IMG/VR virus record: IMGVR_UViG_3300035670_000865
Span: 1-32,166 of that record
Reading direction: 5' to 3' (one strand)
Source of the DNA: a virus
DNA length: 32,166 bases
This document shows, one piece after another, positions 17,683 to 24,382 of this stretch. The notes under the pieces are model-generated. The model ran no database searches. It was not told the DNA's origin and saw only the letters and a list, made by a program, of their open reading frames with translations. Every line of letters starts with the position of its first letter. Position 1 is the first letter of the stretch. A program made the translations under genes and the position numbers.

Positions 17683-18531
17683 TCACTTTCTTACTTGATA
17701 AGCCACAAATGGCCATTGATATTTTCGCATGAAGTTCCAGCCAGGAACTTCGACCGAAATCATTCTACGATAAAATGTCTTGTAAATGTCTTCCATTCCA
17801 AGCTCTTTTGCAATCTCGTCAAAAAATTCCTTAGTATAAAGATAATTCATGTCATCAACTTTTTGAACATTATCGCCTTTGTTAAAAATAATCAAAACAA
17901 AAGATCCATTCTTTGAAACCCTTTTAATTTCTTCAAATGTGCTTTTAATCAAATCAGGGGCAACATGGTTGATGGACATCATGGAATGAACCAAGTGAAA
18001 AGTATCACTTGGGATGTCTTTCATATCGTGCATGGAGTTTTGAACGTATTTCACACATTTGAAAAGATTTTTTTCAATTGCATAAAAACTTATATCAACT
18101 CCAGTAACAAATGCTCCTCTTTCGGAAAAACATGCAGGAATTGCACCAAAGGCGCAACCAAGATCCAGCACGTTCTTTCTATAAAGGTGGATGATATTGT
18201 TGATAAATGCAGCATACATTTTCTGCCATAGTCCGATTTTTGTGAGGTCTGTTCCACTTCTTGCTATTTTTTCAAAATACTCTTCTTCAAAACAAAATTG
18301 TTCATTGATTTGTTTTTCAACAGAAGGGGAAACAGAAACTTTTGCTATCTCCTTTTCCACTTTAACTTCTACATTTGATTTCTTCGGTTTTACTTCTGGA
18401 ACTTTCACATCTTCAAGGGTGATATTTATTTCAATATCGTCATCTTTTTTGTCAGAAAGTCCTTCCATTTGCTTCTGAATTTTTTCAAGTTCTTCAGCAA
18501 CACTTTTTTTCTTTGACGTTTTCTTAGCCAT
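17683..18531 (-). CDS. SAM-dependent methyltransferase with charged N-terminal extension
   Basis: This 282-residue protein has a class I methyltransferase core from about residue 90: NVLDLGCAFGAIPACF is the SAM-binding motif I (D-L-G-C-x-x-G), VTGVDIS is motif II with the acidic residue, and FHLVHSMMSINHV plus the IKRVSKNGSFVLIIF strand are later motifs. Residues 1-85 are lysine/glutamate-rich and probably disordered or coiled-coil, which is unusual for this family. It starts two bases after the GT9 stop, with GGAGCTTAACC upstream. It forms a cassette with the two GT9 genes between capsid and connector genes. Its substrate is unknown. Methylation of a sugar or a virion protein is possible. 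Confidence 0.85.
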   Translation of the reverse strand: MAKKTSKKKSVAEELEKIQKQMEGLSDKKDDDIEINITLEDVKVPEVKPKKSNVEVKVEKEIAKVSVSPSVEKQINEQFCFEEEYFEKIARSGTDLTKIGLWQKMYAAFINNIIHLYRKNVLDLGCAFGAIPACFSERGAFVTGVDISFYAIEKNLFKCVKYVQNSMHDMKDIPSDTFHLVHSMMSINHVAPDLIKSTFEEIKRVSKNGSFVLIIFNKGDNVQKVDDMNYLYTKEFFDEIAKELGMEDIYKTFYRRMISVEVPGWNFMRKYQWPFVAYQVRK

Positions 18532-18533
18532 GG

Positions 18534-19574
18534 TTAAGCTCCTAGAATTTCTTCAATTTTTTCAAGAATTTTGGATTCCAATAAATCTCTATCGAATTTA
18601 TTCATGCAATTGATCGACCCCTGACATCGAACCATTGTTTCAAAGCAGGATGCACACCCAATCATATCAGATAGATCAATTGATTTCGCTTTTTGTGGAT
18701 ATTGTGGATGAAGGGACACCCTTTCGGCTTCCCTGGTCGGTCCCAATATCGTAACAACAGGACAATTGGCCACATGTGCCATCCAAAGCACCCCGGAGTC
18801 CATTGTGATACAACAATCCAATTTTGTCATCATGAAAATACATTGTTGAACAGAAAACTTTCCACAAAGATTCAAAATATTCTTTCCTTCAAATCCTTTA
18901 TCCCTTTCATAATCTATCAAAACCACTTTATATTTTTCTGCAATTTTATTGGCAATTCTTTTGATAAAATCATAAGGTAGGGTTTTCATTTTTCCAGAAC
19001 CACGAATTTGAAGACCAATAAGTTTTTGTCCATTGACCATATCTGGAACTCCAATTTCTTTAATTGGATTTAGCCTCCAATCAAGAATTTCATTTTCTTC
19101 TCTTTCTATTCCAAAGTTTTTTAGAAAAATATCGACACGATGTAAATGATTTTCCTCATTTTGAACACTATGATCTCTTTCTAGGGTGCTGTCAAGATTT
19201 ACAATCAAACCAAACCGATTATCTGCCCAAATGACTTCTTCTTTTTCAATAAAAATAAAATCTTTAAATAAAAAATTTAATGGCCTAACAAATCTTTCCG
19301 ATGTCATGACAAAGATTTTTTTTGTTTTATATCTTTGTCTAAATAGGCGCATTGCGGCAACCAATTGTATCAAATCCCCTAATGCGAATGCACGTAGAAA
19401 TGTAATTGTATCGGCTTTTTGCAAAATCTCTGGAGTAAATAATTCAAATGGTTTCCAATTTGTAATCTTGTAATTATTTGCCTCAAATACCATACCTGGA
19501 TATATGGTTGTTGGTATTGCAAAAGTTTCAACGTCGAGAATCTGAGGGCATTTTGTTTTATTATAATAAAGCAT
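18534..19574 (-). CDS. GT9-family glycosyltransferase (heptosyltransferase-like)
   Basis: This 346-residue protein has both halves of a GT-B fold. The N-terminal acceptor half starts with FLRAFALGDLIQLVAAMRLFR near residue 60, matching the R-x-x-x-GD-L-x-x-x-x-x-x-R-x-(F/L)-R motif of ADP-heptose LPS heptosyltransferases. The donor-binding half contains IGLQIRGSG, the DCCITMDSGVLWMAHV motif and CPVVTILGPT, all typical of family GT9. Residues 1-55 are an extension before the fold. Cysteines near the end (GCASCFETMVRCQGSINC) may bind metal or form disulfides. It overlaps the short GT9 gene by 14 bases. The acceptor could be host lipopolysaccharide or a virion glycan. Sequence cannot decide. Confidence 0.85.
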   Translation of the reverse strand: MLYYNKTKCPQILDVETFAIPTTIYPGMVFEANNYKITNWKPFELFTPEILQKADTITFLRAFALGDLIQLVAAMRLFRQRYKTKKIFVMTSERFVRPLNFLFKDFIFIEKEEVIWADNRFGLIVNLDSTLERDHSVQNEENHLHRVDIFLKNFGIEREENEILDWRLNPIKEIGVPDMVNGQKLIGLQIRGSGKMKTLPYDFIKRIANKIAEKYKVVLIDYERDKGFEGKNILNLCGKFSVQQCIFMMTKLDCCITMDSGVLWMAHVANCPVVTILGPTREAERVSLHPQYPQKAKSIDLSDMIGCASCFETMVRCQGSINCMNKFDRDLLESKILEKIEEILGA

Positions 19575-20133
19575 TTAAAACACTCTCCACATGTTCTTTA
19601 TCTTTATCAGATATTGTGAATTCAAAATCGTATTTGTCCAATGTGATCTGGAAAAATTCTTCGTAAATTTTAATCCTATGCATCATTCTTTGATGATTTG
19701 TTAGACTATGATCCTTTTCAAGAACTCCATCAAGATAATACACTTTATTGAATTTTTCTTTTCTTAATTGTGAATTTTCAATAACTCCATCAAATACCTG
19801 GGTCTTCTTCATAATCTTAACATATTGTGGGTTGGTAATCAAAAAATATTTATTCTGCGTTGTTCTTTTGAGATAGCGAACAACTGGTAAAAGCATCAAT
19901 AAATCTCCAAAAGCTCCAAATCTTTTTAATCCTATTTTCATATTCGAATTATTAAATGTTTCCTTATCAAAAACAACATCTTCAGTTGACATGAAACATG
20001 GATCTTTTAAAAGCATCTTTCCAATTTCATCTGGAACTTCTTTCCAAACATTTCTCTTAAAATGACTAATATAGTTTTTCTGAAGAATTTTTATTTGAAT
20101 TTCTTCCATGTGGTCTGTATATTTTACCAGCAT
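19561..20133 (-). CDS. Short GT9-like protein: N-terminal half only, with a capsid-adjacent-type N-terminus
   Basis: This 190-residue protein aligns with the first half of the neighbouring GT9 gene: IGLKRFGAFGDLLMLLPVVRYLKR against FLRAFALGDLIQLVAAMRLFR, and YYLDGVLEKDHS against VNLDSTLERDHS. The C-terminal donor-binding half is missing, so catalysis alone is unlikely. Residues ~1-50 end in VWKEVPDEIGKMLLKDPCF. This resembles small proteins I know from phage genomes encoded next to capsid genes (V-P-D-E-(I/L)-x-x-x-LL). The start has GGGGAGG upstream, right after the capsid terminator. It may be a remnant, a regulatory partner of the full GT9, or a virion-linked protein. The reading frame itself is intact. 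Confidence 0.7.
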   Translation of the reverse strand: MLVKYTDHMEEIQIKILQKNYISHFKRNVWKEVPDEIGKMLLKDPCFMSTEDVVFDKETFNNSNMKIGLKRFGAFGDLLMLLPVVRYLKRTTQNKYFLITNPQYVKIMKKTQVFDGVIENSQLRKEKFNKVYYLDGVLEKDHSLTNHQRMMHRIKIYEEFFQITLDKYDFEFTISDKDKEHVESVLNALL

Positions 20134-20151
20134 AAATCCTCCCCAAAAGAA

Positions 20152-20181
20152 AATGTCGGTAGGATTGCTCCTACCGACATT
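20152..20181 (-). terminator. Intrinsic terminator after the capsid gene, in front of the GT9 ribosome-binding site
   Basis: A perfect 13-bp stem (AATGTCGGTAGGA / TCCTACCGACATT) with a 4-base loop is followed on the minus strand by TTCTTTT, then GGGGAGG and the next ATG. It should stop most capsid transcription and let a fraction through to the glycosyltransferase and neck genes. The intervening bases up to the capsid stop (20182-20240) hold nothing else I recognise. Confidence 0.85.
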
Positions 20182-20240
20182 GTAGATCTTCTAATTGATG
20201 ATGTCTATGGTTTTCACCATATTCCATCAATTTTCATTAC

Positions 20241-21410
20241 TTAGCTCCCTGTAACCGTAATCGTTCCCAAAAGATCCCCGACAGTGACCTTCATAGCAGC
20301 ACGCGAGAGGATTGCCCGAGTCTTCACGAAGGTATCGGGGTCCTGGAAAGTGTCGGAGAAATAGGAGAGGATGTAAGGCGCGAACACAAACGCGGTATCC
20401 ATCCAGTTCCCGGGGTTGTTGTATCCCATGAGGATTGTGCCGGAAAGGAAGGGATCAACATAAACACGCCAGCGAGAATTCAGAGTTCCCATGAAGTAGC
20501 GACCACCAGTAGCAATCACCTTTTCGTCAAAGGAAACTGAATCGGCACGGAAGCCGCTCATCTTGTCAACAAACGCAGCCTGATCAGCAGGAAGAACGAT
20601 GAAGTTCGTTCTGCGATACCGCTTCTTGAAGATGGCGTTGTCAACGTCGATGAACTTTTCATACAGCGTTTCCATCCAATACTTCCGGTCTTCATAGGTC
20701 AGACCAGCGGGAACGGTCATGTCGAAAGTTGCAGAACCACCAGTTGCTCCATCGATCATCGCCTGAAGAATGGTGCGGTCCCACTCCCGGACGATTTCCG
20801 AAGCGAGGGCAAGAGAAAGTTCGCTTTCGGCATTCAAACCATGGTAAGCATAGAGATCCTGCTCAGATTCCACGGTCCACTTGCTTTTCAGCTTCTTTTC
20901 GGTTGCACTCACATCCTCCGACGTGATAACGAGCTTGATTTCCTTGATGGCGGTTGGGGAGCTTTCATTGTACTCAACGTTATCACCATAGGTGCGCTTG
21001 GAGTGAATGGAAGTACTCAGGGAAGTGCCATCATCAGCACCAGTACCACGCTGAATGTCGTGGTAGAAAACCTTCGCGGCTGGCTGGGAGATCGGCTGAA
21101 TGGAAATGAGTTCCCGTGTCATCATGTTGGGATACACTTTCCGAATCAAGGGAAGTTCTGCCGTAACCATCGTGGCGATTGCCGCATTCTTGGTCATGGT
21201 TTCTTCCAAAGATTTCCCTTCCAGATTTCGGGGATCAATGCGGTGAATCTGTGCGCGATTCTGCACAAGGTTGTCAAGCAGAATCATGAGCTTATTCTGC
21301 TCGTATTCTGCCATTTTTGCATTGCCTGAATGATGCCCAACGCCTTCAAGCAGATGCCCGTAACGGTTTACAAGTTCTTCATTTCTTTCGAGGAAAGAAG
21401 CAGAAATCAT
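20241..21410 (-). CDS. Major capsid protein (T4 gp23-like, HK97 fold)
   Basis: This 389-residue protein resembles T4 gp23 in its conserved start of the mature region: AAIATMVTAELPLIRKVYPNMMTRELISIQPISQPAAKVFYHD, compared with the gp23 stretch around 'IPNLIAFDICGVQPM'. It contains no cysteine. Residues 1-70 (helical and charged) probably form a delta-like propeptide. L68-E69-E70 fits the (L/I)-x-E cleavage rule of gp21-type proteases, near residue 65 as in T4 gp23. The gene is richer in G+C and in preferred codons than its neighbours, fitting high expression. AAAAAGGAGA precedes the ATG, and a strong terminator follows. It is the shell-forming subunit. Confidence 0.92.
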   Translation of the reverse strand: MISASFLERNEELVNRYGHLLEGVGHHSGNAKMAEYEQNKLMILLDNLVQNRAQIHRIDPRNLEGKSLEETMTKNAAIATMVTAELPLIRKVYPNMMTRELISIQPISQPAAKVFYHDIQRGTGADDGTSLSTSIHSKRTYGDNVEYNESSPTAIKEIKLVITSEDVSATEKKLKSKWTVESEQDLYAYHGLNAESELSLALASEIVREWDRTILQAMIDGATGGSATFDMTVPAGLTYEDRKYWMETLYEKFIDVDNAIFKKRYRRTNFIVLPADQAAFVDKMSGFRADSVSFDEKVIATGGRYFMGTLNSRWRVYVDPFLSGTILMGYNNPGNWMDTAFVFAPYILSYFSDTFQDPDTFVKTRAILSRAAMKVTVGDLLGTITVTGS

Positions 21411-21441
21411 GGCGTTTCTCCTTTTTCAATTTCTGATCGGT

Positions 21442-22119
21442 TTACTTACCGAATTTTTTGAGATATTCTTCTTCAGTCCATCTGGCCATTCCAGAACGGA
21501 CACGCTGCACATTCTTGAAGTTGAAGTCTGCTTTCTGGTCCTCGTTGAGTTTCGAAGCAGGTTTTTCGGTTGCTTTGTCTTCAACTTTCGACTTGAGAGG
21601 AGCAGGTTCATCCATTTCCTTCTTGAAGGCTTCCATAAGTGCAAACTTTTCGTCAAACACTTTCTGGACTTCTTCAGAAGTCATGCAAGGATCGAAACAA
21701 CCTTCAAAGGCTTTCAGGGTAAAGAAATCAGGATTCTTTGCCTTGAGATTTTCGATCAGATTGTCCCTGGCGGATTTCACTTTTTCTTCCTCAGATGCAG
21801 AAATCTGTTCAGAAAGTTTCTGATTTTCGGTTGAAAGAGTTTCAATCTTTTCATTCAGGGTGGAAATTTCACTGTCCTTCTTCTCGATGATTTCAGATTC
21901 GGGAATCTCGACAAATGCTTCCGGCAGAATTGCCTTGATGCCTTCAACAAGTTTTCCGATGTTTTCTTTGCCGACATTTACCGAAACATTGGCTTCTTCG
22001 AGTGAAGTTTTGAGCGAAGCGACTTCGGATTCCAAAGCTGAAATCTTCTTGTTTGTTTCTTCTTCATGGGCATTGATGATTTCAGGGAATGCTTGACGAA
22101 GATCTTCAAACGTCTTCAT
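21442..22119 (-). CDS. Scaffold protein from an in-frame internal start of the protease gene
   Basis: The ATG at 22119 (residue 187 of the protease) begins MKTFEDLRQAF. It is preceded by AAAAGGAGACAAAAC, as good a ribosome-binding site as any start in the window, and gives a 225-residue, helical, acidic protein that ends at the same stop. Lambda makes Nu3 from inside its C protease gene in the same way. Here the enzyme half is a different family (S77). The existence of the internal start is seen; its use is inferred. Confidence 0.7.
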   Translation of the reverse strand: MKTFEDLRQAFPEIINAHEEETNKKISALESEVASLKTSLEEANVSVNVGKENIGKLVEGIKAILPEAFVEIPESEIIEKKDSEISTLNEKIETLSTENQKLSEQISASEEEKVKSARDNLIENLKAKNPDFFTLKAFEGCFDPCMTSEEVQKVFDEKFALMEAFKKEMDEPAPLKSKVEDKATEKPASKLNEDQKADFNFKNVQRVRSGMARWTEEEYLKKFGK

Positions 22120-22677
22120 GTTTTGTCTCCTTTTCTGAGATTCAATTTGCATTGCCAATTCAGTTTCCAAAACTGAGGGATCTTCGACAAAATCGAAACT
22201 TTCAAGCTCGAAATCATCTTGGATGACAGAATATGTTCCGTCAAAACCTTCCCATTCCTGGTCTTCTTTTGACGAACCATATCCACGAGTTGATGTTCCA
22301 ACTTTGCCTCCGACATCGACAATCGCTTTCAGATCCTTTCCACATTGAGTGTCCATGATCTGTGCCCGATAACGAGCATAATTGTCGTCCAGAACGTCGG
22401 TTACCTCAAGAACGAGTGCTGCCGAGCGAGAAAGGGATGGTCCTTCGAACATACCAGGGTGATCGAGCATCATCCTGACCCTTCCATCTTTCACTCGTTC
22501 TCTTAGTTTGCCGATTGCTCGATTAAGAGTTTCCTTGGGGTAAATGCGCTTGTTTCGGTTCGGAGAATTGGCTTTCGCAAAAGTGCCGGAAATAATGTAT
22601 TTCTTTTCGCCACTTTCCGAAAGTTGTTCCTCGATCTTAACGTCCGAAAGATTGATTTCTTGTAGGAGCTTTGACAT
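21442..22677 (-). CDS. Prohead protease (S77, T4 gp21-like) fused to scaffold
   Basis: Residues 1-180 of this 411-residue protein form a gp21-type serine protease. NKRIYPKETL near residue 42 is the typical N-x-(R)-x-YP motif, H73 lies in MMLDHPG, and S129 lies in VGTSTRGYG, the catalytic serine motif. Residues ~187-411 are charged, helical and glutamate-rich, with a coiled-coil region (KKISALESEVASLKTSLEE...), typical of a scaffold core protein. The scaffold half also has its own start. The ATG at 22677 has GGAGGA upstream and lies downstream of a near-consensus promoter. The protease would cleave the scaffold and the capsid propeptide during head maturation. Confidence 0.88.
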   Translation of the reverse strand: MSKLLQEINLSDVKIEEQLSESGEKKYIISGTFAKANSPNRNKRIYPKETLNRAIGKLRERVKDGRVRMMLDHPGMFEGPSLSRSAALVLEVTDVLDDNYARYRAQIMDTQCGKDLKAIVDVGGKVGTSTRGYGSSKEDQEWEGFDGTYSVIQDDFELESFDFVEDPSVLETELAMQIESQKRRQNMKTFEDLRQAFPEIINAHEEETNKKISALESEVASLKTSLEEANVSVNVGKENIGKLVEGIKAILPEAFVEIPESEIIEKKDSEISTLNEKIETLSTENQKLSEQISASEEEKVKSARDNLIENLKAKNPDFFTLKAFEGCFDPCMTSEEVQKVFDEKFALMEAFKKEMDEPAPLKSKVEDKATEKPASKLNEDQKADFNFKNVQRVRSGMARWTEEEYLKKFGK

Positions 22678-22700
22678 CGTTTTCCTCCGAATCTGTTTAT

Positions 22701-22729
22701 ATCATAGGACAACCAATTTCGGTTGTCAA
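22701..22729 (-). promoter_or_regulatory. Sigma70-type promoter for protease/scaffold/capsid genes, with internal palindrome
   Basis: On the minus strand TTGACA (22724-22729), a 17-base spacer and TATGAT (22701-22706) are one mismatch from consensus in total. Transcription would begin near 22694, about 17 bases before the protease ATG. The perfect palindrome GACAACC-N6-GGTTGTC (22708-22727) fills the spacer and overlaps the -35, as expected for a repressor site. The -35 also contains the TGA stop of the small upstream gene. Confidence 0.75.
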
Positions 22730-22869
22730 ACCATGACTTTTGTTAGTGCATAATAAAAGGGGTAAATAATATTTTTTTCGGATGCTTCTTTATAAAATTT
22801 AAAAAAATCGAAAATTTGCCCTTTTTTTAATCCAAATGCTTTTAACTTCTTTTCGATATCGTTCATCAT
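22726..22869 (-). CDS. Small 47-residue protein of unknown function
   Basis: An ATG at 22869 overlaps the stop of the preceding gene in the sequence ATGATGA, and GAGG lies seven bases upstream. The frame runs 47 codons (MMNDIEKKLKAFG...LTKVMV) to a TGA at 22726-22728. It is a lysine- and aromatic-rich protein with no recognised domain. The tight stop/start overlap and ribosome-binding site support translation, coupled to the upstream gene. Without a family match the function is open. It may be a minor head component or simply a short coupled reading frame. Confidence 0.55.
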   Translation of the reverse strand: MMNDIEKKLKAFGLKKGQIFDFFKFYKEASEKNIIYPFYYALTKVMV

Positions 22870-23267
22870 CTGTACCTCAAAATGCCCTTTCTTTTGCTCT
22901 TGGACAGATTTTGTGCAGCCCCACCAACATGTCCTCGTCTGGATCGATATGAATATACATTGTGATTTTTCAAGTTCACATGCATTTGAATAACATCACC
23001 ATTCTTTTTATGTATATCAATAACTGCGGCAGCCCACGATTTTGGTTTCATATTTATCGACGTTGCTTCATACCGCAAGGCCACCTTTTTTAGAAACCTT
23101 TTGGATTTTTTAACAAATCTGGCATAGGCTTGTTTTGTTCTTCTTCCAAAGTTTGAAAACTTTTTCGGTGGATAAATGTAAATATAGTTTCCTGGAGTTC
23201 CAAGTCTTTGAACATAGGAGGCCCCAAAAACTTTTTGTCCGATCTTGTATTCTAAAATTTGCTCCAT
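22866..23267 (-). CDS. Basic hypothetical head-module protein
   Basis: This 133-residue protein starts at an ATG sharing its first base with the upstream stop (TAATG). It is strongly basic (GRRTKQAYARFVKKSKRFLKKVALRY; C-terminus SKSKRKGILRYR), with an N-terminal beta segment (YKIGQKVFGASYVQRLG...YIYIYPPKK) and a VIDIHKKNGDVIQMHVNLKNH strand pair. No family is recognised. Its position between the MuF-like gene and the protease suggests a minor capsid or DNA-binding head protein. That is inference from context and charge. Confidence 0.6.
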   Translation of the reverse strand: MEQILEYKIGQKVFGASYVQRLGTPGNYIYIYPPKKFSNFGRRTKQAYARFVKKSKRFLKKVALRYEATSINMKPKSWAAAVIDIHKKNGDVIQMHVNLKNHNVYSYRSRRGHVGGAAQNLSKSKRKGILRYR

Positions 23268-24382
23268 TATTTCTCTCCAAAGATTATAGAGTTTTCTGGA
23301 GAAATATTCATACTAGTTCCATCAAGCATTTTTACAACAACATTCATAGGATAAACCTTTTCAACTTTTCCATAAATCTGTCGATCTCCAATGAATGCTG
23401 AAACGAAATCGTTTTGTTTCAGATCTGAAATTTTTTCAATCATAGAAAAATTAGGATTTTTCAAGAATGACTTCAACTCAAAAACAGGAGTTTTAACAGG
23501 CAGCAATAAATTGATAGCAAAATTTCCACGAGAAATAAATCCACGCATTTCTCCTGAAAATGCCTTTGCCGAATCCATGAACTTTTTGTCTTTTGTTGCT
23601 TCGAACATAAGACGATTGTAGTAATAAGAATTTCTCATACTTACAATCGTCAAATATTCTTCTTCACTTGGCACGTTTCCACTTTTCTTCGAATTTGAAG
23701 TTATGAACTTCAAATAATCACTTTTTTGACTCTGGCCATTGATAACAAAATTCAAAGAACAGCGGCAGTTGGAGAGGCAGGTAGTTGCTCCTGATTTTGG
23801 AACACCTGGGAGGGTCCTTTTTGTGTAAGGATTGCCAGCGACATTCAGCAGACAATCAATACAATGCTTATCTGTTGTTCCAAGCGTCCAGATGATCAAG
23901 ACATCCTCTGGGAGGTAGAGGAGATTCCCAAAAGTGAACATACTATCCAGGCTATCGGAATACATTCTCAAACGTCTTTGATATGGCATCCTTCCAGAAC
24001 CATTAACTATGTCTTTTGCAAAGTTTGCCATAAACCCCATTTCTTTAGTTGTTTGTTGGACAATAAATCTTCTTTCGTCATCGGAAATTCCAGCAATTCC
24101 TGTGTCGAACATTTTTCCGAATGTGAATGCATCTGTGAAATGGGTTTTTATTGCATCTCTTTGAGCCTGAAGATAGTCATCTTTTGTCATTTTACCTGCG
24201 CGTAATGCTGCCATATTTTTGCTCAAAGAATTGTAATATTGGCTCTTTGATTTTTGATATGCTTTAAGAATGTCGGATCTACGTTTTTGTGGAAGTTTTG
24301 AAAACGTAGGGACACCTTTATTCTTTTTCAATAGATTTTTTGAAAACTTTTCAACAACTTCCACAAGTTGTTCGATGTTCAT
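23267..24382 (-). CDS. MuF-like minor head protein
   Basis: This 371-residue protein directly follows the portal gene (TAATG overlap). Residues 1-140 are helical and charged. Residues ~170-215 carry a cysteine cluster, WTLGTTDKHCIDCLLNVAGNPY followed by TTCLSNCRCSL, which is typical of phage head morphogenesis (MuF/SPP1 gp7-like) proteins with the pattern D-x-x-(H)-C-x-x-C...C-x-C. The C-terminal part (VKTPVFELKSFLK...) is beta-rich with no clear enzymatic motif. The role in such families is to bind the portal and help DNA packaging or ejection. Family membership is inferred from motif and position. Confidence 0.75.
   Translation of the reverse strand: MNIEQLVEVVEKFSKNLLKKNKGVPTFSKLPQKRRSDILKAYQKSKSQYYNSLSKNMAALRAGKMTKDDYLQAQRDAIKTHFTDAFTFGKMFDTGIAGISDDERRFIVQQTTKEMGFMANFAKDIVNGSGRMPYQRRLRMYSDSLDSMFTFGNLLYLPEDVLIIWTLGTTDKHCIDCLLNVAGNPYTKRTLPGVPKSGATTCLSNCRCSLNFVINGQSQKSDYLKFITSNSKKSGNVPSEEEYLTIVSMRNSYYYNRLMFEATKDKKFMDSAKAFSGEMRGFISRGNFAINLLLPVKTPVFELKSFLKNPNFSMIEKISDLKQNDFVSAFIGDRQIYGKVEKVYPMNVVVKMLDGTSMNISPENSIIFGEK

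Noticed and set aside
19180-19215. TTGACA-like sequence on the minus strand inside the GT9 gene
   Set aside because: There is no acceptable -10 element at 16-18 bases.
22116-22322. 68-residue minus-strand frame in the protease gene
   Set aside because: It overlaps the protease frame, has no ribosome-binding site and ends just at the scaffold start.
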